DNA of 7,181 nucleotides, from the NCBI GenBank assembly GCA_027064665.1, contig JAMOPH010000362.1:1-7181 (forward strand), written 5' to 3'. The notes below the pieces were generated by a model. The model had not been told where the DNA came from. It worked only from the letters and a program-made list of their open reading frames with translations, and searched no databases. The stretch's first letter is position 1. Every line of letters starts with the position of its first letter. Positions 1 through 6,611 of the stretch are shown here, piece by piece. The position numbers and the translations under genes are program-made. Origin of the DNA: a bacterium (GTDB lineage: Bacteria > UBP14 > UBA6098 > B30-G16).

Positions 1-1000
1 CATCCTTGCTCCCGGCAAGCGGCAGTTTTGCCATAATGTAGAACGCCCCCGAGGGTTTCTCGCACACCACGCCGGGGATTTTCATCAGTTCCTCGTAGGT
101 GGCGTCCCTGCGGTGACGGTATTCCTCAACCATTTGGCGGAAATAGTCCTCGGTCAACTGCATAAGCACCGCCTGCGCGGCATACTGCTCAATTGTGGGC
201 GGGCAAAGACGCGCCTGCGCCATCTTGGTTATTGCCTCAATAACCTCGTCGTTTTTTGACACCACTGCACCGATTCTTGCTCCGCACGCCGAAAAACGCT
301 TGGAGATTGAATCAACAATTATCCCGCGCTCGCTCAGTTCGGGAAGATGCAAAATGCTTGTGTGTTTGCCTTCATAGACGAACTCGCGATACACCTCATC
401 GGCGATGACGAAAAGGTCGTGGCGCTCGGCTATCCGCGCGATGGTCTTAAGTTCCTCTTCAGTCAGAACTGTCCCGGTGGGATTGTTCGGCGAACACACT
501 AAAATTGCCCTTGTCCGCTCGTCAATTTTCGCCTCAATCTCCTCCTCGGGCGGAAGATGATAACCGGTTTCGGGCTTTGTGGTCACCGGCTTGAGTTGGA
601 TATCGGTCATCACCGCATAACCGTTGTAGTTGGTGTAGAACGGCTCAAACACGATGATGTTATCCCCGGGGTCTGTCACGGCGAGCATAGCGAACATTAT
701 CGCCTCACTCCCGCCGGTGGTCACTATCAGATGCTCGGGGTCAACATCAATTTCGTTGTCCTGATAGTATTTTGCCAGATATTTGCGATATTCGGGCAGT
801 CCCTTGGAGTTGCCGTATTCCAGAACTTTCGCCGGATAACTGTGGACGGCGTTCCAGAAACTCTGCGGGGTCTCAATGTCGGGTTGCCCGATATTTATGT
901 GATACACATAAAGCCCACGCCTTTTAGCCTCATCGGCGAACGGCACAAGTTTTCTTATCGGCGAGGGCGGAACCTCATAAGCCCGGGTTGAAAGCCGCAT
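1..1000 (-). CDS. Aspartate-aminotransferase-like PLP-dependent aminotransferase (fold type I), C-terminus missing
   Basis: A cytosolic PLP enzyme expected to transfer an amino group between an amino acid (probably aspartate or another common one) and a 2-oxo acid. The reverse strand is open from the ATG at 998-1000 to the window edge, giving 333 residues; family members run to about 390-400, so about 60 residues are missing, including the expected second carboxylate-binding arginine. Visible landmarks: the N-terminal signature INIGQPDIETP; GGSEA at 96-100 (cofactor phosphate region); NPTG at 173-176; the Asp-x-x-Tyr pair D201/Y204 in IADEVY; the PLP-lysine motif SISKRFS with K234; and R242 in ARIG. 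K234 lies where aspartate aminotransferases normally carry the Schiff-base lysine. The start is supported by GGAGGG six bases upstream. The family usually reads TGWRIG after the lysine; here it is CGARIG, so a related aminotransferase with different substrate preference is possible. The fold and reaction class are certain; the substrate is inferred. Confidence 0.93.
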   Translation of the reverse strand, partial: MRLSTRAYEVPPSPIRKLVPFADEAKRRGLYVYHINIGQPDIETPQSFWNAVHSYPAKVLEYGNSKGLPEYRKYLAKYYQDNEIDVDPEHLIVTTGGSEAIMFAMLAVTDPGDNIIVFEPFYTNYNGYAVMTDIQLKPVTTKPETGYHLPPEEEIEAKIDERTRAILVCSPNNPTGTVLTEEELKTIARIAERHDLFVIADEVYREFVYEGKHTSILHLPELSERGIIVDSISKRFSACGARIGAVVSKNDEVIEAITKMAQARLCPPTIEQYAAQAVLMQLTEDYFRQMVEEYRHRRDATYEELMKIPGVVCEKPSGAFYIMAKLPLAGSKD

Positions 1001-1006
1001 AGCATA

Positions 1007-1012
1007 CCCTCC
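1007..1012 (-). promoter_or_regulatory. Shine-Dalgarno site of the aminotransferase gene
   Basis: Reads GGAGGG on the minus strand with a six-base spacer to the ATG at 1000. It selects this ATG over the out-of-frame ATG at 1003-1005, which lies too close to the site. Confidence 0.8.
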
Positions 1013-1030
1013 AGTTAGAGATGTCTAAAA

Positions 1031-1058
1031 ATAATACATCACAAAAGCGCAGTGTCAA
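1031..1058 (-). promoter_or_regulatory. Sigma-70 type promoter for the aminotransferase gene
   Basis: On the minus strand a perfect -35 box TTGACA (1053-1058) is followed by a 16 bp spacer and the -10 box TATTAT (1031-1036, one mismatch to consensus). Transcription would start near 1024, giving a leader of about 24 bases that contains the GGAGGG site. It lies directly downstream of the terminator of the preceding gene, so the aminotransferase appears to be transcribed independently. The call rests on consensus match and position only. Confidence 0.75.
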
Positions 1059-1076
1059 TCTATTTACTCACTCAAT

Positions 1077-1107
1077 AAAAAACGCGGGGACATTTTCTGC
1101 CCCCGCG
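1077..1107 (-). terminator. Intrinsic terminator of the Ig-repeat protein gene
   Basis: On the minus strand the arm CGCGGGG (1101-1107) pairs perfectly over 7 bp with CCCCGCG (1083-1089). The loop is 11 bases, and six T residues (1077-1082) follow immediately. It lies about 30 bases after the stop codon at 1137-1139. There is no T-run on the plus-strand side, so it acts for minus-strand transcription only. Confidence 0.9.
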
Positions 1108-1136
1108 CTCTGCAAACGGATATATTTGCCTCCGCG

Positions 1137-4100
1137 TCACTTTATCAGACTTATCCGCGAGACCTGCATCGCCGAGGGCGTTGTAAACCGCACGAAATAC
1201 ACACCACTCGGCATAGAGGTGCCGTTGTCGGCGGTGCCGTCCCAGCGGAACTTGAATGTCCCCGCAGGAAGCACATCGTTCCAAAGCGTGCGGATGTGCT
1301 TGCCCTCTATATCCACAATCTCAATCCTCGCAAACCCCTGCTTTGCCATATACACCGGGATAACAGTGCTGGCGTTGAACGGGTCGGGATAGTTGGGCAG
1401 GAGAATATCACGGACGGGTTTGGCAGAGACCTCCCGAATGTCGCATGCGACATATGTGGTGCAGACAGGAGATTCCTCGTGCGTTCCGGCATAGCACATA
1501 TCGTCAATCGTCAGACAGACCTCGTATGTCGTTCCCTCGGTGAATGTGAATTCATCGCCGGGGGAGAATATCAGCGTGGAGTCATCGGCAAAGTAGAAAA
1601 TTTCTGCGTCGTCTATGGGATTGAAGTCCTCAAGCAGCGAGCCTTCCGCATAGATTTCCAGAAGGACCCCGGCGGTGTCAATGGTGCCATACTCATCGGT
1701 GATGTGGAACACAAAGTCGGTGGAGTCAAGCACGCCGGGATAATCGTGAGTGTAGGGGATTATCTCAATTTCCGTCACCTCCGGCGGGTTGAGGTCAACG
1801 ACAAATGTGCGGCACACAGGCGAGTCGATTGCGTTGCCGTAAATATCTGCGGCGGAAATCACGCACACCGCCACCGAATCTCCGTCGGTGCCCCAACCAT
1901 CGGCGGGAGCAGAGATTGTCAGAATTCCGGAGGCGGCATCATAACTCACACCGGCATCGTCCAGCGTCAGCGTGTCGCCGTTGACAGTGAGGGCAATGGT
2001 TGAGGCATCAACTCCGTCCTCATCGGAGATTTCAATCTCAAGGTCGGCATCGGCGGAACAAATCCCGTCAGCATCGCTGATGAACCTGACCAGCGGTGCA
2101 GTCCGGAGAGCCCAGAAATAGAAGCAGGTGTCAATTTCGTTGGGGTCGCCCATATTTATGAGGTCTGCGGCGGTAAGGCACACACTGACAGAATCCAACA
2201 GAATCACTCCCGCAGAAAGACCGTTCCACTCTAAAATTCCGGTGGAATCATCATAGGACAGGATTGTGCCGTCAACGGTATAATCCGTGCCGGCGATATT
2301 CAGCACAACCGATGCAGGGTCAACGCCGGCAAGTTCGTCGGTCAAACTAATCTGAACCGTGGGCGAGGGATTTGAGGTCGTATCGCCGTTCGCCGGCGAG
2401 AGCATCTCCGCAACCGGCGGAGTCATATCAATGGTGAAACTCCAGCGATAGTGCGATGTGGTGTCAAGCGTCTTGCCAAAAGAATCCTGCGCCGAAAGAA
2501 CCTGAACCTCAACCACATAGCCGTCATCCCACGAGACCGACGGAGTGTGAGTTATCAGGGAATCGTGCCAGTCATAATCCGGCGGGGCAGGGAATGTGTC
2601 GCCGTCAACCATATACGACACACTTGAGGGGTCAATTCCGTTGCCGTCGTAGAGATAGAAGGTTATGTCAGGGTTCGGGATGGACACAAACCAGCCATCG
2701 TCGGGGGTGCGGGGGTAAGCCCTCGGTCCGTGGGCATTGACGATGAACGACCACGAAAGCGGTGTGAATGTGGCGCAATTCGGCTCGCCGTAGTCGGGGT
2801 CATCGCAGACAGAATCAAGCGTAATTGTGACCTCGCCGTCGGGGAAACGCCACGCCTCCCTGAGCGGGTCAATATACAGGAATGAGGTGTCAAAGTCATA
2901 CCACAAAAGCGAGTCGTAATATCCCCGGGTGGTATCGGTGAAATAATGGGTGTGGGTGCTCTCGTCATCGGCGATTGTGACCGAGACCGAGAGGGTGTCA
3001 ATGCGGTTTATGCGGTCTTCAACATTTATCCACGCCACAACGAGGGAATCCTCAACAATGGTGTCATCGGGAGGATAGTAGTATGCGTATCCCAGCACGG
3101 GCGGTGATAGGTCAACCAGATATGAAGCCCCCACAGGCGGGTCAAGGGGACATCCCCGCATATCGTAAGTGGGTTTTAGGAAATACATAACTCTCTCGCC
3201 GTCGGAACGGTGGATTTCGTTGGGATAGTAGAGGGTGTCGTTTTCATAGGTGCATCCGCCAAGACCGGGGCGAATCATCCAGGGCAGTGTATCGCCCGAT
3301 GTCGGGTCAATAAATCCCAGCCTGATGGAGAGGGCAGATACTGTGGTGTCGTCGTCGGTCAGGTAAATGCAGATGGGCTGATAGACATTGGAAGTCACGG
3401 TGTTGTCAAGGGGATATATGATTTCTGCGGTGGGACCCTGATAGGTTGCTCCCGGGACATACACCTCCCGGGGCAGGACAGTAACAATTGTATCTGTCAC
3501 GCCGGCGGCGACTGTGGTTTCAGCCCAGGCGTATAGTGTGCAGGCGACTGTGGTGTCGGTCACCGGGGGACTGTCTATCACTGCGGTCCAGGCAACAGGC
3601 ACAATTTCCGACGGCAGAAGCGAATCCGCAAGGAACAAAAGCGTATCGGGGTTCAGCGTCACCCCGGGATGATTTATCACAAACTGCGCATAGATGTTAT
3701 ACATACAACTGTCGGTGTTGTTTCGCAGAAGGACACTTATTGAGAATGGATTTGGAATCAAGTTGCAGTGGAAGATGGTGGCGTGGCGAGGCATCTCAAT
3801 TCTTCCACCCAGCGGACCACCGATGAAATCCCCCTCCGGCGCCAGACCATAGGTGCAGGCATAGGTGATTCCCTCGCCGGGTTCAATTGGTTCAGGTCCC
3901 CATTTGAGGACAATCATACCGTCGGATATGGGCTCGGGGGGAAGAACGCCCAAATCCCACACAACGGTACTCAAAGCAGTTCTCTGGTCGCAGATTGCAA
4001 CTTCGTTAGGCTTTATGTTCGGAAGACCATCTAAAATCAGGCGAGCGACAGTCTGCTCGCTATCGGGAACCATAGGACCAACCTGATACACCTGAAAATA

Positions 4101-4700
4101 CGGCGGGATTTCCCCTCCGGTCAGCACGGTCGTGGACTCAATCTCCATTCCCGGATACACGAACGGCGCATCGTCAACCCCGTCAATGTTGGTGTCCAAG
4201 AACAGCATAGCACCAACCTGATGGGAGACAGTGTCGTGGTTGATGATGGTGTAGCGAATCAGCACCGCCCCCTGACCGTCAACGGAAAAGGGATACAGCG
4301 TCTGCGTGAACTGGACAGTGGAGTCTTCCAACCACCAGTCGGCGATGAGAACATTTTCAAACTCGGAATACTCCGTGTTGTCCGGGGAGACGGTGTCCGC
4401 CGGTGGAGGCGCATAGGGATTTGCGGAATACACCTGCCCATCTAAATAGAACGCCGGCAGAGTTGTTCCGCCGCCGCCAAAACGACTTCCGCCGTAGGTC
4501 AGAATCCTCCCGTGGATATCAATGTGGACGCTGTCAATCACATCATAACTGTCCACCACGGTGATTCCAAACCCTCCCCGCACAGTGGACAGACCGGCGG
4601 AAATTACAGTGTCGCTGTCAAAGGCTAAAATCGCCGCCTGCCCCCACACAACAGTTCCCAAAAACATCACCACCAGCAAACCCACAAGTCCTTTGCGCAT
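1137..4700 (-). CDS. Large secreted Ig-like repeat protein with C-terminal T9SS-type sorting domain
   Basis: A 1187-residue exported protein, probably surface-attached or secreted. Residues 1-21 form a Sec signal peptide (MRKG, then a hydrophobic stretch, then WGQA). Residues about 24-290 are one large beta-rich domain; the segment around 150-180 (YTIINHDTVSHQVG, then LFLDTNIDGVDD) resembles a motif I know from other large secreted proteins without a firm domain name. Residues about 305-410 look like a CARDB-type beta-sandwich. About six Ig-like modules of roughly 100-120 residues follow (about 419-1090), often joined by a D-x-x-P-P linker. Residues 1098-1187 are the T9SS/FlgD-like tail, with NYPDPFN near 1103 and SGVYFVR near 1165. 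I see no protease or glycosidase catalytic motif, so an adhesive or structural role is the simplest inference. The ATG at 4700 has AGGGGG seven bases upstream. The gene is second in an operon after the 284-aa gene and ends at a strong terminator. Confidence 0.9.
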   Translation of the reverse strand: MRKGLVGLLVVMFLGTVVWGQAAILAFDSDTVISAGLSTVRGGFGITVVDSYDVIDSVHIDIHGRILTYGGSRFGGGGTTLPAFYLDGQVYSANPYAPPPADTVSPDNTEYSEFENVLIADWWLEDSTVQFTQTLYPFSVDGQGAVLIRYTIINHDTVSHQVGAMLFLDTNIDGVDDAPFVYPGMEIESTTVLTGGEIPPYFQVYQVGPMVPDSEQTVARLILDGLPNIKPNEVAICDQRTALSTVVWDLGVLPPEPISDGMIVLKWGPEPIEPGEGITYACTYGLAPEGDFIGGPLGGRIEMPRHATIFHCNLIPNPFSISVLLRNNTDSCMYNIYAQFVINHPGVTLNPDTLLFLADSLLPSEIVPVAWTAVIDSPPVTDTTVACTLYAWAETTVAAGVTDTIVTVLPREVYVPGATYQGPTAEIIYPLDNTVTSNVYQPICIYLTDDDTTVSALSIRLGFIDPTSGDTLPWMIRPGLGGCTYENDTLYYPNEIHRSDGERVMYFLKPTYDMRGCPLDPPVGASYLVDLSPPVLGYAYYYPPDDTIVEDSLVVAWINVEDRINRIDTLSVSVTIADDESTHTHYFTDTTRGYYDSLLWYDFDTSFLYIDPLREAWRFPDGEVTITLDSVCDDPDYGEPNCATFTPLSWSFIVNAHGPRAYPRTPDDGWFVSIPNPDITFYLYDGNGIDPSSVSYMVDGDTFPAPPDYDWHDSLITHTPSVSWDDGYVVEVQVLSAQDSFGKTLDTTSHYRWSFTIDMTPPVAEMLSPANGDTTSNPSPTVQISLTDELAGVDPASVVLNIAGTDYTVDGTILSYDDSTGILEWNGLSAGVILLDSVSVCLTAADLINMGDPNEIDTCFYFWALRTAPLVRFISDADGICSADADLEIEISDEDGVDASTIALTVNGDTLTLDDAGVSYDAASGILTISAPADGWGTDGDSVAVCVISAADIYGNAIDSPVCRTFVVDLNPPEVTEIEIIPYTHDYPGVLDSTDFVFHITDEYGTIDTAGVLLEIYAEGSLLEDFNPIDDAEIFYFADDSTLIFSPGDEFTFTEGTTYEVCLTIDDMCYAGTHEESPVCTTYVACDIREVSAKPVRDILLPNYPDPFNASTVIPVYMAKQGFARIEIVDIEGKHIRTLWNDVLPAGTFKFRWDGTADNGTSMPSGVYFVRFTTPSAMQVSRISLIK
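1140..1409 (-). other. C-terminal sorting domain (T9SS type A / FlgD Ig-like) of the 1187-aa protein
   Basis: Residues 1098-1187 show the usual order: NYPDPFNASTVI at the start, an IVDIEGK beta-hairpin, the RTLW strand, FRWDGTADNG, then SGVYFVR and a short final strand ending ISLIK. In T9SS organisms such a tail directs outer-membrane export and is then removed. No T9SS component gene lies in this window, so export by that route is inferred from the domain alone. Confidence 0.8.
1431..3446 (-). repeat. Tandem Ig-like modules in the 1187-aa protein (protein-level repeat)
   Basis: Residues about 419-1090 consist of consecutive beta-sandwich modules with approximate borders 419-531, 532-655, 656-762, 763-868, 869-972 and 973-1090. 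The clearest similarity is between the fourth and fifth: each has V-x-L-x-(I/V)-x-G-(T/D), then SYD-x-x-(T/S)-GIL, then DSV-(S/A)-VC-(L/V), then a loop and a second Cys before an F-x-x-x-L/V strand. The copies have diverged strongly, with no near-identical DNA repeats, so this is an old duplication and not a recent tandem expansion. Borders are by eye. Confidence 0.7.
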
Positions 4701-4707
4701 CTTTGCA

Positions 4708-4713
4708 CCCCCT
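4708..4713 (-). promoter_or_regulatory. Shine-Dalgarno site of the Ig-repeat protein gene
   Basis: AGGGGG on the minus strand, seven bases before the ATG at 4700. It fits in the 18-base gap after the stop codon of the upstream gene, supporting translation of both genes from one message and fixing the start just before the signal peptide. Confidence 0.65.
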
Positions 4714-4718
4714 ATTTT

Positions 4719-5573
4719 TCATTTCAAGTTGATGTGCACCCTCAAAAATGCCTTTTCGCCGAACTGCGACTCGGCAATTATTATCTCCTCAAGATGTTTA
4801 AACTTTGGCGGTTTGTCGTAAGCCACCTGCACGAAAAGTTTGCCCCCCTCTTTGGGGTCTATCGTAATCTGGTCAGGGAAAAGAACCATACCCTCCGGTG
4901 CCCTGCGGTATCCGGGGGTTAAAAGTATCGTGTATTTTGCCACCTCCGATTCGGGGTCGAGGCGGTAGAGTTTGACCTTCGTCCTCACTCCGCCGCCACG
5001 GAAAAGTTTGAGGGTTCGGGAGACATTCGCCCGGCGCCCCAGACTGTCAAACTCCACAACCGACGGCACAAAAGCCATCTCCCCGGCGGGAAGTTCCGGG
5101 ACGACGCCGTCTTTAGGCTCGGTCTCAAAGCGATACAGCAGATACGCCCCCACAGCAATCATACCCTTTGTGGACTCCAGCGTGGGGCTCACATCCACGC
5201 CTAAAAGGAAATGCCGGTTATACAGGGATGGGTCATCGGGGAGTTCCAGCCACATCTTGGTGTAGGATGTGCTGTCGGTGGCAAGGGAGATGGTATCCCG
5301 CTGAAGGTGAAACCACGATGGGTCGGGGAAATCGTAAAATCCTGTCGCCTTGGTGCCGTCCTCGGAGGGTCTTCTCGGCGTCAGAACATAAACCCCGGCG
5401 CCGGAATTTCTCCCGATTCTTATCACATACCCGACCTTTTCGCTTATATCAAATTTCTTCCCCACCGGGACATCCTGAATGAGAAATGTCCCAGGGGATA
5501 CCGAAATTCCCACGCCGAAAGCGACCGCAATCGCCAGAACTACCGCCGCAACTATGAGATTTTTTCCTCTCAT
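4719..5573 (-). CDS. Exported or membrane-anchored beta-rich protein of unknown function, 284 aa
   Basis: I do not recognise a named family. Residues 1-24 are a signal peptide or signal anchor: MRGKN followed by a hydrophobic stretch to about residue 22. There is no lipobox Cys and no second membrane segment. The rest reads as two beta-sandwich domains. The first, about 25-150, contains SVSPGTFLIQDVPVGKKFDI and the segment LPDDPSLYNRHFLLGVDV. The second, about 165-284, contains the strands FVPSVVEF, TLKLFRGG, LFPDQITIDPKEGG and FLRVHINLK. The pattern loosely recalls two-domain periplasmic chaperone-like or DUF916-like cell-surface proteins, but this is only an impression. The frame stays open upstream to 6389, but that part runs antisense to the kinase gene, and the signal peptide begins at the ATG at 5571-5573. 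It is the first gene of a probable operon with the Ig-repeat protein, so assisting its export or sharing a surface complex is a reasonable inference. Confidence 0.82.
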   Translation of the reverse strand: MRGKNLIVAAVVLAIAVAFGVGISVSPGTFLIQDVPVGKKFDISEKVGYVIRIGRNSGAGVYVLTPRRPSEDGTKATGFYDFPDPSWFHLQRDTISLATDSTSYTKMWLELPDDPSLYNRHFLLGVDVSPTLESTKGMIAVGAYLLYRFETEPKDGVVPELPAGEMAFVPSVVEFDSLGRRANVSRTLKLFRGGGVRTKVKLYRLDPESEVAKYTILLTPGYRRAPEGMVLFPDQITIDPKEGGKLFVQVAYDKPPKFKHLEEIIIAESQFGEKAFLRVHINLK

Positions 5574-5585
5574 TCCCCCCAAAAG

Positions 5586-5629
5586 TTGATTGCTATAAAT
5601 TCTATATACACCCGAAACATTTTGATTGC
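5586..5629. repeat. Pair of 8-bp direct repeats in the divergent promoter region
   Basis: TTGATTGC occurs at 5586-5593 and again at 5622-5629, 36 bp apart start to start. For the minus-strand gene one copy overlaps the proposed -35 box and the other lies just past the proposed transcription start. This is operator-like placement, but two 8-bp copies in AT-rich DNA could be chance. Confidence 0.35.
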
Positions 5630-5631
5630 AA
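5603..5631 (-). promoter_or_regulatory. Candidate promoter for the 284-aa / Ig-repeat operon
   Basis: On the minus strand TTGCAA (5626-5631), a 17 bp spacer and TATATA (5603-5608) form a moderate sigma-70 match, four of six in each box. Transcription would start near 5597, about 24 bases before the ATG, a leader length like that predicted for the aminotransferase. It lies in the AT-rich divergent gap, the only intergenic DNA upstream of this operon. Confidence 0.45.
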
Positions 5632-5640
5632 GATAAAACT

Positions 5641-5668
5641 TTGTCCCTTTTTATTGTAGTGATACAAT
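5641..5668 (+). promoter_or_regulatory. Candidate promoter for the PfkB-family kinase gene
   Basis: TTGTCC (5641-5646), a 16 bp spacer and TACAAT (5663-5668) match sigma-70 at four of six and five of six positions. The start of transcription would be near 5675, only about 7 bases before the ATG at 5682. The message would then be almost leaderless, and the GGGGG at 5671-5675 would be barely transcribed. Either that is the case or the real promoter lies further upstream. Confidence 0.45.
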
Positions 5669-5681
5669 TCGGGGGTTTGAG

Positions 5682-6611
5682 ATGATATACACGCTTACAC
5701 TCAATCCTGCGCTTGACAGGACATTTTATGTGGAAAGACTGGTGCAGTATGAGAGCATCCGGGTGCATCGTGAGGAACGCTACCCGGGGGGTAAGGGGAT
5801 TGATGTCTCCCGGGTGATAAAGCAACTTGGCGGGGAAAGTATTGCCCTTGGTTTTCTGGGCGGATATACCGGGCGTGAGATGGAGGGGCGGCTCATAAAT
5901 GAGGGCGTGGTTGGGCATTTCGTCTGGATACGGGACGAGACCCGCACAAATGTAATAGTCCACACCCGTGAGGGCGGCGAGGAAATCAGGTTCAACTGCC
6001 CGGGTCCGAGGGTCTCGCCGCAGGAACTTGCAGAACTGATGCACCATTGCCGGCATCTTCGCCCCAAACCGGAATTTGTGGTAATCTCCGGCAGTGTCCC
6101 CGAGGGCGTTGACCCGGTGGTCTATGAGGAACTGATTCTGATTTTTGAATCGCAGGGCGCCAGAGTGATTCTGGATACCTACGGCGAGCCGCTCCGCAAG
6201 GGACTTCAGGCAACACCGTTTATGATAAAGCCCAACCGAACCGAACTTGCCGGTCTTGTGGGGAAAGAACTGTCCTCGTTGGAGGATGTGGTCTCCGCCG
6301 GCAAGGAACTGCACAGATATGTTGAGATTGTGACTGTGTCTCTCGGTCCCGAGGGGCTCGTGGGAATAACCCGGGATGGGACATATCACGCTATCCCGCC
6401 GAAGGTTGAGGCGGTAAACACAGTTGGCGCCGGGGATTCAACGGTTGCGGGTATGGTCCTGGCGTTGAAGAGGGGACTGGATATTCCCGAGGTTTTCCGG
6501 TATGGCGCCGCCGCAGGAACGGCATCAACTCTTACCCCTGGAACTGCGACCGTGCGCCCACAGGATTTTGAGCGCATCCTCGCACAGACCACGGTCAAAA
6601 GGATTGACTGA
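5682..6611 (+). CDS. pfkB: PfkB-family phosphosugar kinase (6-phosphofructokinase II / 1-phosphofructokinase / tagatose-6-phosphate kinase type)
   Basis: A cytosolic ribokinase-superfamily enzyme that phosphorylates a sugar phosphate with ATP, most likely fructose 6-phosphate to fructose 1,6-bisphosphate in glycolysis. At 309 residues it has the same length as E. coli PfkB as I recall it. Landmarks: the opening IYTLTLNPALD with the substrate aspartate at D12; the first PfkB signature PGGKGIDVSRVIKQLGG at 35-51; VISGSVPEG at 134-142; KPNRTEL at 183-189; SLGPEG at 220-225; and the second signature with GAGD at 249-252, where D252 is the catalytic base. The stretch from SLGPEG through AAGTASTLTPGT resembles E. 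coli PfkB closely. FruK and LacC share these motifs, so the exact substrate is not settled by sequence. No phosphotransferase or galactose-pathway gene is adjacent to point to fructose 1-phosphate or tagatose. It is divergent from the exported-protein operon and appears to be monocistronic. Confidence 0.9.
   Translation: MIYTLTLNPALDRTFYVERLVQYESIRVHREERYPGGKGIDVSRVIKQLGGESIALGFLGGYTGREMEGRLINEGVVGHFVWIRDETRTNVIVHTREGGEEIRFNCPGPRVSPQELAELMHHCRHLRPKPEFVVISGSVPEGVDPVVYEELILIFESQGARVILDTYGEPLRKGLQATPFMIKPNRTELAGLVGKELSSLEDVVSAGKELHRYVEIVTVSLGPEGLVGITRDGTYHAIPPKVEAVNTVGAGDSTVAGMVLALKRGLDIPEVFRYGAAAGTASTLTPGTATVRPQDFERILAQTTVKRID

Noticed and set aside
557..991. Open frame of 144 codons on the plus strand
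   Set aside because: It is antisense to the aminotransferase, whose motifs are unmistakable; the frame is a shadow with no recognisable domain.
1296..2003. Open frame of 235 codons on the plus strand
   Set aside because: It lies opposite the Ig-repeat and sorting-tail coding sequence. It is kept open by the codon bias of the real gene and has no SD or domain.
2456..4445. Several further plus- and minus-strand frames of 60-112 codons inside the large gene
   Set aside because: All overlap the 1187-aa coding sequence, and their translations are of shadow type, rich in Pro, Arg and Ser.
1140..4700. The large protein as a new enzyme or toxin
   Set aside because: No catalytic motif is visible. 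Apart from the N-terminal domain it is made of Ig-like modules and a sorting tail, which fits a structural or adhesive surface protein.
5574..6389. Upstream extension of the 284-aa reading frame to 6389 on the minus strand, which would make a 556-residue protein
   Set aside because: This part is antisense to the well-supported PfkB kinase gene, its translation has no domain-like character, and a signal peptide begins at the ATG at 5573.
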